Positions 44,270-53,459 are shown, numbered from the stretch's first letter. The stretch is DNA of 64,000 nt from Stutzerimonas stutzeri (GCF_000590475.1 NZ_CP007441.1:1511231-1575230); one strand, 5' to 3'. Notes: generated by a model from the letters alone, not told the origin. Translations and numbers: made by a program.

Positions 44270-44292
44270 ATGCTGGTCGCCACGCTGTTTTT
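44251..44292 (+). terminator. Intrinsic terminator after MFS-acyltransferase gene
   Basis: A perfect 11-bp stem (GCGTGGCGACC / GGTCGCCACGC) with a 13-nt loop that contains the stop codon, followed by TGTTTTT. It also separates the gene from convergent malM. Confidence 0.85.
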
Positions 44293-45214
44293 ACTTGATC
44301 TCGATGCGTTCGAGTAGATAGGCCTTGGCCTGCGAATCGCCGATCCGCGCGGCTTCGTCGGCCAGTCGCAGCGCACGCTCGAGGTCCTTGCTGGCCAGCG
44401 CCGCATCGATTCCCTGGCGATAGTAGGCCTGGGTTTCCGGCAGCACCGCGGGCGCGGGTACGGAAGGCAGATCGTTGCCCATTTCGCGACCGGTGCTATA
44501 CGCCGGTACATAGGTGTTGGCCTGCTGTCCCGCGGCTTTGTCCTCGATCAGCACCATCTTGATCACACCAGTGGGTGAATGCTGCGCAACCGGGTCGGGT
44601 AGACTCGGCGGCTCGTTGCCCAGCGCCTTGGCATAGGCCTTGGCGGGGTGTTCCAGGGTGGTCTGGCCCGAGAGTTGGTCTGCGCTGGTGAAAAGCACCA
44701 GGTAATACTCATTGCCGGGGTTATCCAGGTAGGTGCGATCGACGCGTAGGCGCGCATCCAGGCTGTCGCCCTTCAGGCCGGCGGCGGGAGCATAGATGAA
44801 GTCGTCGGCATCGAGGATGCGCGTGGGGCGCAAGCGGCTGTCAAGCAGCATGGCGCGCGGGGCCAGCACGGTCTTGCCGGCCTGGCTGTAGAGGCGAATC
44901 TCGAAGGACTTGCTGTCCTTGGGTAGGGCGAAGGCCCGGAAGAAGCTCTTGCCGCTGTCGAAGCGGTAGGCCGGGGCCGCGGCATCCAGCATTACGTCAC
45001 CGCTGAAGGTCACGGGAATCGGCTGGAACGGAAAGTCCGCGATCGCGTCGCAGCAGATCGACGCATCTGCCAATGCCTGACGCGCGCTGCTTACTGACTG
45101 CTCCAGTGGCGCAGGCGTATGCGCCAAGGCATCGACCCGGCGCAGGGGATCACTGCCACAGCCGGCAACCAGCAGCACGGCGAGGCCAAGCAGGGAAAAT
45201 CTCAGATTGCTCAT
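44291..45214 (-). CDS. malM: Maltose operon lipoprotein MalM
   Basis: A periplasmic protein of the maltose regulon whose exact function is unknown. This 307-residue version has a lipoprotein signal with lipobox VAGC (Cys near residue 19) and the MalM-type domain: PFQPIPVTFSGDVMLDAAAPAYRFDSGKSFFRAFALP and YLVLFTSADQLSGQT. The order lamB then malM on the same strand matches the end of the E. coli malK-lamB-malM operon. I start at ATG 45214 (GGAG upstream); a longer in-frame start at 45235 is unsupported. A terminator-like hairpin separates it from lamB. Confidence 0.85.
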   Translation of the reverse strand: MSNLRFSLLGLAVLLVAGCGSDPLRRVDALAHTPAPLEQSVSSARQALADASICCDAIADFPFQPIPVTFSGDVMLDAAAPAYRFDSGKSFFRAFALPKDSKSFEIRLYSQAGKTVLAPRAMLLDSRLRPTRILDADDFIYAPAAGLKGDSLDARLRVDRTYLDNPGNEYYLVLFTSADQLSGQTTLEHPAKAYAKALGNEPPSLPDPVAQHSPTGVIKMVLIEDKAAGQQANTYVPAYSTGREMGNDLPSVPAPAVLPETQAYYRQGIDAALASKDLERALRLADEAARIGDSQAKAYLLERIEIK

Positions 45215-45235
45215 AAGGGCAACTCCAGTCGCCAA

Positions 45236-45269
45236 TCGAAAAAAGACCCCGACCAGCCACGGTCGGGGT
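45236..45269 (-). terminator. Terminator/attenuator between lamB and malM
   Basis: On the minus strand the stem ACCCCGACC / GGTCGGGGT (9 bp, 6-nt loop) is followed by CTTTTTT. It would cut most lamB transcripts before malM, giving lower malM expression. Confidence 0.8.
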
Positions 45270-45368
45270 TAAAAACACCGCCGGAACGGTGGGAGCGGAA
45301 GTCGAGCAATGCACTGGTCGGCGGGCGCAGCGGGAGGAGTACCGCTGCGGCGCGCCGGGCTCAGGCGC

Positions 45369-46658
45369 TTACCACCATGCTTCAGCCTGGACGCCGAAGG
45401 TAATGCCATCGTCTTCGCCCGCGTCTATGGATTCGCTTGCAGCCTGGTAGCGGCCGCCATCCCACTGGGCGTAGGTGGCGAATACGCGAATCTGCGGACG
45501 GGCCCAGAAGCTGCGGCCGGCCGACCACTGCTGGGCGAGGGTGAGTTTCTTCAGATCACGGCTGCGCTCGCCGTCGGCCTGCGGGTCGATGCGGTCGTAA
45601 CCGAACTCCAGCGCGGTGCTCATGGTGTCGGTCCACTTGTAGACCGGGCGCACGCCGAAGGAGAGCCATTTCTGGCCGGAGTCGTTGTCGAAGTCGCGGT
45701 CTTCGTAAATCTGCACGTACATCATCTCGATGTTGTCGGTGATGCCGACCACGCCCTGGTTGACCAGACGGAGCATGTCCCCATCGCTGTTGCCAGTGCT
45801 GTTGCGCCCGCTGCTGCCGATGATCCCGTCGGTGCCGTATTGCAGCGCCAGCTTGTTGTAGCCACCGAACCAGTTGGCCTGGGTGTGTTCGAGGGTGACC
45901 AGGTGGCCTTTCTGATCGGTGTACCCCGGGTCGCTTTCCTGCTCGTCGGTGAGGTTGGCCTTGCCGTAGTCGTAGCCGATTTCGAGCTTGCCGTTGGGGT
46001 TGACGTCGATCTCGGCCAGGCGGAAGTCGAGGGTATCGTTGGCGATGTTGGTTCCGGTACCCGAACCCTGGTAGGTCCAATCACCGTCGGTGTTGCGGAT
46101 CCAGGCGATGCTGGCTTTACCGAAGCCCAGATCGATGTCCTCGATGCCCGCGCCCGGACCGGATACGTCCCAGTAGTAGTAATCGTTGATGTGTACGTCG
46201 TGGCGCTTGTAGTAGCGCTTGCCGGCCCAGATGTCGGCGCCCGGCAGGCTCTCGATCAGGTTGTGGCCGACCACGTTGAATTGGCGGATCGCGACGTCCC
46301 CGCCTTCATCGAAGGGGTTGTTGGCATCGCCATTGGTGTCGGTGCGGGTCGCTTCCCAGTCGTTAGCCTGGCGCGAGTTGTAGGCGATCATGCTGTCGAC
46401 GTAGAAGCTCTGTTCGCCTTCTTTCCAGACCTCCTGACCCAGGCCGATTTCGGCATAGGTTTCGCACTCATTACCGAGGCGATATTTGGCCGGTGCGCCC
46501 GCAGCCTGAAAGCAGGCCTGGTCGCCGCCGCCAGCAGTGGCGCCGACGCCGGAGCGCATGTAGCCGTGGAAATCCACCGCATGTGAAGGCATGGCCGCCA
46601 TCATGGCCGCGCAAAGCAGGGTGGGTTGCAGAAGACGTACGGATTGTTGCCGGTTCAT
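45369..46658 (-). CDS. lamB: Maltoporin LamB
   Basis: A trimeric outer-membrane channel for maltose and maltodextrins. The 429-residue precursor has a signal peptide ending PSHA (about residue 27), then VDFHGYMRSGVG and the LamB-type strands FNVVGHNLIESLPGADIWAGKRYYKRHDVHINDYYYWDVSGPGAGIEDID. The C-terminal strand ends FGVQAEAWW, typical of this porin. I start at ATG 46658, which has AAGGAC 8 nt upstream; an in-frame start at 46892 would add 78 unsupported residues. The promoter region is shared with the divergent amylase gene and has a MalT-box-like site. Confidence 0.93.
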   Translation of the reverse strand: MNRQQSVRLLQPTLLCAAMMAAMPSHAVDFHGYMRSGVGATAGGGDQACFQAAGAPAKYRLGNECETYAEIGLGQEVWKEGEQSFYVDSMIAYNSRQANDWEATRTDTNGDANNPFDEGGDVAIRQFNVVGHNLIESLPGADIWAGKRYYKRHDVHINDYYYWDVSGPGAGIEDIDLGFGKASIAWIRNTDGDWTYQGSGTGTNIANDTLDFRLAEIDVNPNGKLEIGYDYGKANLTDEQESDPGYTDQKGHLVTLEHTQANWFGGYNKLALQYGTDGIIGSSGRNSTGNSDGDMLRLVNQGVVGITDNIEMMYVQIYEDRDFDNDSGQKWLSFGVRPVYKWTDTMSTALEFGYDRIDPQADGERSRDLKKLTLAQQWSAGRSFWARPQIRVFATYAQWDGGRYQAASESIDAGEDDGITFGVQAEAWW

Positions 46659-47052
46659 CGCGAAAGTCCTTTGTTCTTTTTGTTGGTCTGGTACCGCCGG
46701 CGAGGGACTGCCAGCCGCAGCGCCAACATCGCCCCGGTCGATTGCCGGATCGGGCTGGCGGTGAACGAAAGCCTGCGGATCGGCGACGATCGCAACATCC
46801 TCCCGACCGTTTTTTTTCGAGGCGGAGCGGCAGGGCGTAGCGGGGGAGGAGGGAGATGGGCATGCATCGCCGGGCGCACTACGCCTGGCCACTAAGCCCG
46901 GGAAAAATCCAGGAGGGAGGTATGGCGGGGGCGTCTGGCGCGGCAGTCTGGCCCGGTAGGTGGTGTTCGCAACACCATCTGCGCCCTGTCATCCGGGGAG
47001 CTGGTTCCCGTAGTCGGGTGCTCACAACAATTACAAAAGTGGAGCCACTTCG
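46659..47052. other. Divergent regulatory region between lamB and the amylase gene
   Basis: No gene is supported over 394 bp. It carries an exact match to the MalT-box consensus (listed separately) plus further purine-rich runs near 46911-46920. Both genes are expected to be induced by maltodextrin. Confidence 0.55.
46843..46852 (+). promoter_or_regulatory. MalT box upstream of amylase and lamB
   Basis: GGGGAGGAGG matches the E. coli MalT-box consensus GGGGA(T/G)GAGG at all positions. It lies about 200 bp before the amylase start and 185 bp before lamB. It is predicted by eye. Confidence 0.55.
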
Positions 47053-48722
47053 ATGAAACACGCTCTGTCTTCCGCCCGCCTTACCCTGGCGGTTTCTTCC
47101 CTGCTATTGACCCTGAGCAGCGCTCAGGCGGCCGATCTCGCGAGCAAAAGCCCGGCTGGAGTCCGTTATCACGGAGGCGATGAGATCATCCTCCAGGGTT
47201 TTCACTGGAATGTGGTTCGTGAATCGCCCAACGACTGCGCAGCATGGCACCGACGATCGCCTCCGACGGCTTCAGCGCGATCTGGATGCCGGTGCCCTGG
47301 CGCGACTTTTCCAGCTGGAGCGACGGCGCCAATTCCGGTGGTGGCGAAGGTTACTTCTGGCAAGATTTCAATAAGAACGGTCGCTACGGCACTGACTCCC
47401 AGCTCAAGCAGGCGGCCGCCGCGCTTAACGCCGCTGAGGTGAAAGTGTTGTATGACGTGGTGCCCAACCACATGAACCGGGGCTACCCAGACAAGGAAAT
47501 CAACCTGCCGGCCGGCCAGGGCTTCTGGCGCAACGATTGCGCCGACCCGGGCAACTACCCCAACGATTGCGACGATGGCGATCGTTTCATCGGCGGCGAT
47601 GCCGATCTAAATACCGCCAATCCGCAGGTCTATGGGATGTTCCGGGACGAATTCGCCAACCTGCGCAGCCAATATGGAGCCGGTGGCTTCCGCTTCGATT
47701 TCGTCCGCGGTTACGCCGGTGAACGGGTTGATAGCTGGATGGGTGCCGCCCACGACAACGCCTTCTGCGTCGGTGAACTGTGGAAAGCGCCGGCCGAGTA
47801 TCCGAGTTGGGATTGGCGCAACACGGCCAGCTGGCAGCAGGTGATCAAGGACTGGTCTGATCGGGCCAAGTGCCCCGTGTTCGATTTCGCCCTCAAGGAA
47901 CGCATGCAGAACGGCTCGATCGCCGATTGGAAGAACGGTCTGAATGGCAACCCGGACCCGCGCTGGCGCGAGGTGGCGGTGACCTTCGTTGACAACCACG
48001 ACACCGGTTATTCGCCCGGGCAGAACGGTGGGCAGCACCATTGGGCGCTGCGCGATGATCTGGTGCGCCAGGCCTACGCCTACATCCTTTCCAGCCCCGG
48101 CACGCCAGTGGTGTATTGGTCACATATGTATGACTGGGGCTACGGCGATCTGATTCGTCAGTTGATTAAGATCCGCCGCGCCGCAGGTGTGCGGGCTGAT
48201 TCGGCGATCGAGTTCCACAATGGTTATTCCGGCCTGGTAGCAACCGTCCACGGCACCGCGCAAACGCTGGTGATCGCGTTGGGCTCGGACCTGATCGACC
48301 CTGCCCAGGTCAGTAGCGGTAGCTTCAACCAGGCGCTGAACCAGGACAGTGGCCAACTGCGTATCTGGACCACCGGCAGTACCGGCGGCGGAGATGGCGA
48401 CAACGGAGGCGGCGAAGGCGGCAGCCTGGTCAGCATCAACTTTCGCTGCGACAACGGCATCACCCAACCTGGCGACAGCGTGTATGCCGTCGGCAACCTG
48501 ACTCAGCTCGGTGGTTGGGCTCCGGCCAACGCGGTGCGATTGACTGATGTCAGCAGCTATCCGACCTGGAAGGGAAGCATCGATTTGCCGGCCCAGCAGG
48601 CACTGGAATGGAAATGCATTGTGCGCAGCGAAACCAATCCGACGGAGGTGAAGCGCTGGCAGCCAGGCGGAAACAACACGGCCACGACCGCGGCGGGGGT
48701 AATCACCAGCGGCCGCTTCTGA
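47053..48722 (+). pseudogene. amyP: Frameshifted maltotetraose-forming amylase (glucan 1,4-alpha-maltotetraohydrolase)
   Basis: The secreted GH13 amylase of P. stutzeri that releases maltotetraose from starch. The first frame (47053 on) encodes a signal peptide (ending AQAAD) and KSPAGVRYHGGDEIILQGFHWNVVRESPND. It then goes out of frame at about 47236, and homology resumes in another frame at 47244 (MAPTIASDGFSAIWMPV) to 48722. The second frame keeps the GH13 sites: VVPNHM, GGFRFDFVRGY, VGELW and FVDNHDTG, and a Gly-rich linker to a CBM20 starch-binding domain. Compared with known G4-amylase, the segment encoding about WYNIL is missing, consistent with loss of 13 nt. A sequencing error is possible. 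Confidence 0.85.
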
Positions 48723-48920
48723 TCGGCAGGCCGTTGAGATAACCACCTGCGTTGCCGATGTTGCGTTGAAAACAAGCTCGGCTGCCTTGTCTAGATTTCC
48801 AACGGCCTGTTAGCGCACACGTCAGGTTGTGGCTGACCGCCGGTTTTGTTCTGACACCCGGCCGGGCTTTGTGGACAATGGCCTTTGGTAGTTTCCGTCG
48901 CGAACCAAAGGCCGATCACA

Positions 48921-49838
48921 GTGAATCTCGATAGCCGCATCAAGTTTCGTCATCTGTTGTGCTTCATCGAGGTATCCCGGCAAGGCAGTCTGGCGCGTGC
49001 GGCCGACGTCATGTCGGTCAGCCAGCCGGCAATCTCCAAGACGCTCAAGGAACTGGAAGAGCTGCTCGAGGCGAGCCTGTTCGACCGCAGCAAGCAGGGC
49101 GTGACCCTGACAGCGGCCGGGCAGGCTTTTTTGCGTTACGCCGGTCCGAGCGTGCAGGCGTTGCGCGAGGGCGTGCGCAGCCTGCGCGCCGGCGAGCACG
49201 AGGCCGGCGCGGTGCGTCTGGGTGCACTGTCTACCGTGGAAAGCTCGCTGCTGCCGGAGGTGGTACGGCGGCTCCACGATCAGCACGCGGCGCTGGTGGT
49301 GAGCGTGATAACCGGCCCCAGCGCCTACCTGCTGGGCCAGCTGCGCGGCGGCGAGCTGGATCTGGTGGTCGGGCGTATGACCGATGCGCCGCAGATCGAG
49401 GGCCTCAGTTTCGAACATCTATATAGCGAATCCATGACCCTGGTGGTTCGCCCGGGACACGAATTGCTCGACGGTGATCGCGGTCGTCTGGGCGAGTTTC
49501 CGGTGGTCCTGCCGCAAAGCGGCACCACCATTCGGCGGCATGCCGACAGCCTGTTCATCCAGCTCGGCATCAGCCCGCCGCCGCGGCGGCTCGAAACCCT
49601 GTCGGTTGCACTCAGCAGGCAGTACGTGCGCCTCAGCGATGCGGTTTGGGTAGCGCCGCTCGACGCGGTGCGCGAGGACCTGTCGACGGGGCAGCTTCAG
49701 GAGCTGGAGCTCGGTTTGAAAGAGCCGGGCGGCTCCGTTGGCATCTGCACCAATCCGACCCTTCCGGCCAGCTTGGCGATGCAATGGTGCTGTGAGGCGC
49801 TGAGAGAAGCCGCAGCGGGTTTTCGTGATCATCCATAA
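48921..49838 (+). CDS. pcaQ: LysR-type regulator of protocatechuate genes, PcaQ
   Basis: Activates protocatechuate catabolic genes, responding to a beta-ketoadipate pathway intermediate. The 305-residue protein has an N-terminal winged helix (IKFRHLLCFIEVSRQGSLARAADVMSVSQPAISKTLKELEELLEASLFDRSKQGVTLT) and a LysR effector domain. I use GTG 48921 (reading NLDSRIKF), with AAAGG 9 nt upstream; a longer in-frame start at 48885 is less likely. It is transcribed in the same direction as pcaH, not divergently as in rhizobia. The operator at 49831 overlaps its stop codon. Confidence 0.88.
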   Translation: MNLDSRIKFRHLLCFIEVSRQGSLARAADVMSVSQPAISKTLKELEELLEASLFDRSKQGVTLTAAGQAFLRYAGPSVQALREGVRSLRAGEHEAGAVRLGALSTVESSLLPEVVRRLHDQHAALVVSVITGPSAYLLGQLRGGELDLVVGRMTDAPQIEGLSFEHLYSESMTLVVRPGHELLDGDRGRLGEFPVVLPQSGTTIRRHADSLFIQLGISPPPRRLETLSVALSRQYVRLSDAVWVAPLDAVREDLSTGQLQELELGLKEPGGSVGICTNPTLPASLAMQWCCEALREAAAGFRDHP

Positions 49839-49854
49839 CCGTATGGTTATGGAT
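49831..49854. promoter_or_regulatory. PcaQ operator upstream of pcaH
   Basis: Arms ATCCATAACC and GGTTATGGAT flank 4 bases (GTAT): a perfect 10-bp inverted repeat. It contains ATAACC-N4-GGTTAT, nearly the PcaQ motif known from rhizobia (ATAACC-N4-GGTTAA). It lies about 100 bp before pcaH and overlaps the pcaQ stop codon. Confidence 0.75.
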
Positions 49855-49949
49855 ATAAGACAGCTTTTCAGTGTTCGCCTGCGGCAGCCTGCCGCACACT
49901 GGAGCTCGCCTGCTAGAACGCCTTCCAATTCCAAGAAAAGGAGATTGCC

Positions 49950-50669
49950 ATGTCCGATCTGGACACCAGCCTGTTCGTCGCGCGAGACCGCAACTGGCAT
50001 CCCAAGGCGCTGACGCCCGACTACAAGACGTCGGTGGCCCGCTCCCCGCAACAGGCGCTGATCACCCTGGCGCCTTCGATTTCCGAGACCACCGGACCGG
50101 ATTTCTCGCACCTTAAATTCGGCAAGCATGACAACGACCTGCTGCTCAACTTCGATAACGGCGGGCTGCCTATCGGCGAGCGCATCATCGTCTCGGGCCG
50201 GGTGATGGATCAGTACGGTAAGCCGATTCCGCATACGCTGGTGGAAATGTGGCAGGCCAACGCAGGCGGGCGCTATCGGCACAAGAACGATCGCTACGTC
50301 GCGCCCCTCGATCCGAACTTCGGCGGCGTCGGTCGTACGCTGAGCGACAGCGAAGGCAACTATGTTTTCCGCACCATCAAGCCTGGCCCGTATCCGTGGC
50401 GTAATGGCCCGAACGAATGGCGCCCGGCGCATATCCACGTATCCATCAGCGGTCCGTCGATTTCCACCCGCCTGATCACGCAGCTGTATTTCGAAGGCGA
50501 CCCGCTGATCCCGCTGTGTCCGATCGTCAAGACCCTCGGTGATCCGGAGGCGGTGCAGAGCCTTATCGCCAAGCTCGACATGGGCATGGCCAATCCCATG
50601 GATTGCCTGGCCTATCGCTTCGATATCGTGCTGCGTGGCCAGCGTAAAACCCATTTCGAAACCCGCTGA
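49950..50669 (+). CDS. pcaH: Protocatechuate 3,4-dioxygenase, beta subunit
   Basis: Opens the protocatechuate ring to 3-carboxy-cis,cis-muconate using Fe(III). The 239-residue beta subunit holds the iron: Tyr109 (GGRYRHKND), Tyr148 (GPYPW), His161 and His163 (RPAHIHVSISG), one off the P. putida positions. An AAAAGGAG ribosome site precedes ATG 49950. pcaG follows 13 nt later; the two subunits form the (alpha-beta) oligomer. It is controlled by the PcaQ site upstream. Confidence 0.97.
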   Translation: MSDLDTSLFVARDRNWHPKALTPDYKTSVARSPQQALITLAPSISETTGPDFSHLKFGKHDNDLLLNFDNGGLPIGERIIVSGRVMDQYGKPIPHTLVEMWQANAGGRYRHKNDRYVAPLDPNFGGVGRTLSDSEGNYVFRTIKPGPYPWRNGPNEWRPAHIHVSISGPSISTRLITQLYFEGDPLIPLCPIVKTLGDPEAVQSLIAKLDMGMANPMDCLAYRFDIVLRGQRKTHFETR

Positions 50670-50682
50670 GAAGGAGAAGAAC

Positions 50683-51288
50683 ATGCCAGTATCACTGCTA
50701 TCGGAAACCCCTTCCCAGACGGCTGGACCCTACGTTCATATCGGCCTGGCGTCAGCCGCTGCTGGCAACCCCGTTCGCGAGCTGGAAATCTGGAACGAGA
50801 TGGCCAAGCCGAGTGCCCCCGGTGAGCACATTCTGCTGATCGGGCAGGTGTTTGACGGCATGGGTCAGCTGGTGCGTGACTCTTTTCTGGAGTTCTGGCA
50901 GGCCGACCACGCCGGCGTGTACCACAGTCGCTTCGACCCGGAGCAGCCGTTCAACAGCTTTGGCCGTACGGCCACGATGTTCGAAAGCGGCGAATGGACG
51001 ATGCAAACGGTGAAGCCCGGCTCGGTGATGGATCGCGCCGGCGTGATGATGGCGCCGCATGTGAACCTGTCCCTGTTCGCCCGTGGTATCAACATCCATT
51101 TGCACACGCGCCTTTACTTCGACGACGAAGTCAGCGCCAATACGCAGGATCCGGTGCTCAACTCCATTGAATGGGTTCAGCGGCGCGAAACGCTGGTCGC
51201 CCGGCGCTGCGAAGTCGATGGGAAGCTGGCCTATCGCTTCGACATTCGTCTGCAGGGTGAGGGAGAAACCGTTTTCTTTGACTTCTGA
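50683..51288 (+). CDS. pcaG: Protocatechuate 3,4-dioxygenase, alpha subunit
   Basis: The non-iron subunit that completes the dioxygenase active site. It is 201 residues with the family start SETPSQTAGPYVHIGLA, the central LEFWQADHAGVYHSRFD and the C-terminal ARGINIHLHTRLYFDDE. The start ATG 50683 has an AAGGAGAAG site; other in-frame upstream starts lie inside pcaH. It is followed 10 nt later by the AFG1-like ATPase gene, suggesting one transcript. Confidence 0.96.
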   Translation: MPVSLLSETPSQTAGPYVHIGLASAAAGNPVRELEIWNEMAKPSAPGEHILLIGQVFDGMGQLVRDSFLEFWQADHAGVYHSRFDPEQPFNSFGRTATMFESGEWTMQTVKPGSVMDRAGVMMAPHVNLSLFARGINIHLHTRLYFDDEVSANTQDPVLNSIEWVQRRETLVARRCEVDGKLAYRFDIRLQGEGETVFFDF

Positions 51289-51298
51289 TTCGCGGCCA

Positions 51299-52384
51299 AT
51301 GATCGACAAACCGCCTGCGCAGACTGTTGCTGCGCAGATTCACCAAGGCTTTCGGGCGTCGCTCGCGGCGCGCGGTTACAGCCCCGACTCGTCCCAACAA
51401 TTAGCCATCGAACGCCTCGCTCGCTGGTTGGATGCCTGGCTGCGCGGTCGGCGTGGCTGGCTGCGCGCACCGAAGGCCGGCGTTTATCTATGGGGCGGAG
51501 TCGGTCGCGGCAAGAGTTTCGTCATGGATGCGTTCTTTGCCGCGGCACCGCTGGAGGCCAAGCGGCGGGTGCATTTCCATGCCTTTCTTCATGAAGTGCA
51601 GCTGCGCCTGAAGCAGATCAGCGGCCAGCCCGATCCGCTGGCGGTAATTGCCCGTGAGATTGCCGAACGCACGCGTTTGCTCTGTTTCGACGAGTTCCAC
51701 GTGCATGACATCGGCGATGCGATGTTGCTGGGGCGCTTGCTGGACCACTTGGTGGGGCAGGGCGTGGGGCTGGTCGCGACCTCCAATTACCCGCCTTGCG
51801 ACCTGTGTCCGAACCCGCTCTATCGGGATCGCTTCAAACCTGCCATCGAACTCATCGAGCAGCGTTTCGATGTCTACAACCTCGAGGGCGGCGAAGATTA
51901 TCGATTGCGGGTCGAGAGCGGGTACGTCTGGGGCGAATATGCGCCGATGCCGCGTGGCGATCTGGCCGAATGGATCGCCACGCACTTGCCGTTGTCTGCG
52001 GAGGCCGAGCGCGAGGTGACCGTCGAGGTCAATCATCGCCCGCTGCGCCTGCGCGCTCGCGAGAACGGGCAGGCCTGGCTGGATTTCGACGAGCTTTGCC
52101 GGCTGCCGCGCTCCAGTGCGGACTTTCTGTGGTTGACCCGTCAGTTCGAGCGGCTGGCCTTGACCGGCGTGACGGCCCTCGACCGCGAAGGCATCGACGT
52201 CCAGCAGCGTTTTCTCAATCTGATCGACATCCTGTATGACAGTGGCGTACGGCTGCTGCTGGTCGCCGAAGCGAGCCCCGAGCACTTGCTCAGTGTCGGT
52301 GGGCATGTGGACTTCGCGCGTACCCGCAGTCGTTTGCGGCAGCTCTGCCCCTTGGGGGCTCTCTTCGACAGGATGAGTGACTGA
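51299..52384 (+). CDS. AFG1/ZapE-family ATPase
   Basis: A 361-residue P-loop ATPase. Walker A is LWGGVGRGKS (about residues 64-73), Walker B LLCFDEFHVHD, followed by LLDHLVGQGVGLVATSNYPP, all typical of AFG1/ZapE. E. coli ZapE acts at the division ring; yeast AFG1 helps degrade mitochondrial proteins. This copy lies inside the protocatechuate operon, 10 nt after pcaG, with the AEC transporter starting directly at its stop. Its role there is unclear. The start ATG 51299 fits the family; earlier in-frame starts are within pcaG. Whether a second zapE exists elsewhere in the genome cannot be known from here. Confidence 0.85.
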   Translation: MIDKPPAQTVAAQIHQGFRASLAARGYSPDSSQQLAIERLARWLDAWLRGRRGWLRAPKAGVYLWGGVGRGKSFVMDAFFAAAPLEAKRRVHFHAFLHEVQLRLKQISGQPDPLAVIAREIAERTRLLCFDEFHVHDIGDAMLLGRLLDHLVGQGVGLVATSNYPPCDLCPNPLYRDRFKPAIELIEQRFDVYNLEGGEDYRLRVESGYVWGEYAPMPRGDLAEWIATHLPLSAEAEREVTVEVNHRPLRLRARENGQAWLDFDELCRLPRSSADFLWLTRQFERLALTGVTALDREGIDVQQRFLNLIDILYDSGVRLLLVAEASPEHLLSVGGHVDFARTRSRLRQLCPLGALFDRMSD

Positions 52385-53314
52385 ATGCTCTCGATCCTTG
52401 GTATCACCGCGCCGATCTTTATCCTTATCGCGATCGGGTTTTTTTCCTGCCGCGCGGGGCTGGTCAGTCGTGACCAGGCTGCAGGCATGGGACGCTTCGT
52501 CATCACTTTCGCGCTGCCAGCGCTGGTGATCAAAGCGCTGTTGGACCGGCCACTGACCGAGGTGGTCGATTGGAATTACCTGGTTGGCTATGGCCTTGGC
52601 TCGCTGCTGGTGTTTGGTCTGGGCTACGCGTTTGCGCGGTGGGTGCGCAAGGACAGCCTCAGCGCAAGTGCGCTGGTCGGCTTGGGCATGTCGGTATCCA
52701 ATAGCGGCTTCGTCGGTTACCCCATCGTGGCCATGGCAATTGGTTCGCCGGCCGCCGTGGCGCTGGCGTTGGGGATGATGGTCGAGAATCTGCTGATGAT
52801 TCCCCTGGCGCTCACGCTGGCCGAACTGGGACGGCAGAGCGCGAACGGTTTTTGGCCTGCGCTGCGTGGCACGCTGGCAAGCCTGGTCCGCCATCCGATT
52901 CTGATAGCCATCACGCTCGCGTTGCTGCTGGCGCTGTTCGAGTTGCGCCCGCCCGCGGTGCTGATGCGGGTGATCGACATGCTGGCGCTGGCCTCCGCGC
53001 CCGTGGCGCTGTTCGTGATCGGAGCCAGTCTCTACGGTATGAAAGTCAGTGGCCTGGGAATGGACGTGGGGCAGATGGCGATTGGCAAGCTGATCGTCCA
53101 TCCGCTGATGATTCTGCTGTGTTTCGCCGTGATCCCGGTGTCCGATCCGGTGCTGGCCTCGGCGGGTGTGCTGATGGCCGCAGCGCCAATGATGAGCATC
53201 TATCCGATCCTCGGGGCGCGTTACGGATTGGAAGGGCGTTGTGCCGCGGCACTGGTGGCGGCAACCATCGTTTCGTTCCTGAGCATCAGTTTTTTCCTGT
53301 GGGCGATGACCTGA
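52385..53314 (+). CDS. AEC-family (auxin efflux carrier-like) transporter
   Basis: A 309-residue inner-membrane protein with about ten hydrophobic helices in two repeated halves, the AEC fold. Motifs include LGITAPIFILIAIGFFSCRAGL at the N-terminus, SNSGFVGYPIVAMAIG in the middle and APVALFVIGASLYGM in the second half. Members carry malonate, malate or other carboxylates. Because it starts at the stop of the ATPase gene and precedes pcaB, it may carry an aromatic acid or pathway intermediate, but this is inference. The start ATG 52385 has no clear ribosome site of its own, consistent with translational coupling. Confidence 0.85.
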   Translation: MLSILGITAPIFILIAIGFFSCRAGLVSRDQAAGMGRFVITFALPALVIKALLDRPLTEVVDWNYLVGYGLGSLLVFGLGYAFARWVRKDSLSASALVGLGMSVSNSGFVGYPIVAMAIGSPAAVALALGMMVENLLMIPLALTLAELGRQSANGFWPALRGTLASLVRHPILIAITLALLLALFELRPPAVLMRVIDMLALASAPVALFVIGASLYGMKVSGLGMDVGQMAIGKLIVHPLMILLCFAVIPVSDPVLASAGVLMAAAPMMSIYPILGARYGLEGRCAAALVAATIVSFLSISFFLWAMT

Positions 53315-53459
53315 CGGATGCAGCGAAAACCGTTCGATAACCGCGCCATGGCTCGCTTTATCGATTCACGCGCTTAGGGGCGGGCGTTAACTTGATCGAC
53401 CAGCAGCGGCGTGCGAAACGTCGATGTTGGAAACCATTTCTAGAGCAGGAGCACAGGTT

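Noticed and set aside
51488..53101. Antisense open frame over the ATPase and transporter genes
   Set aside because: It spans two well-supported sense genes and shows only low-complexity composition.
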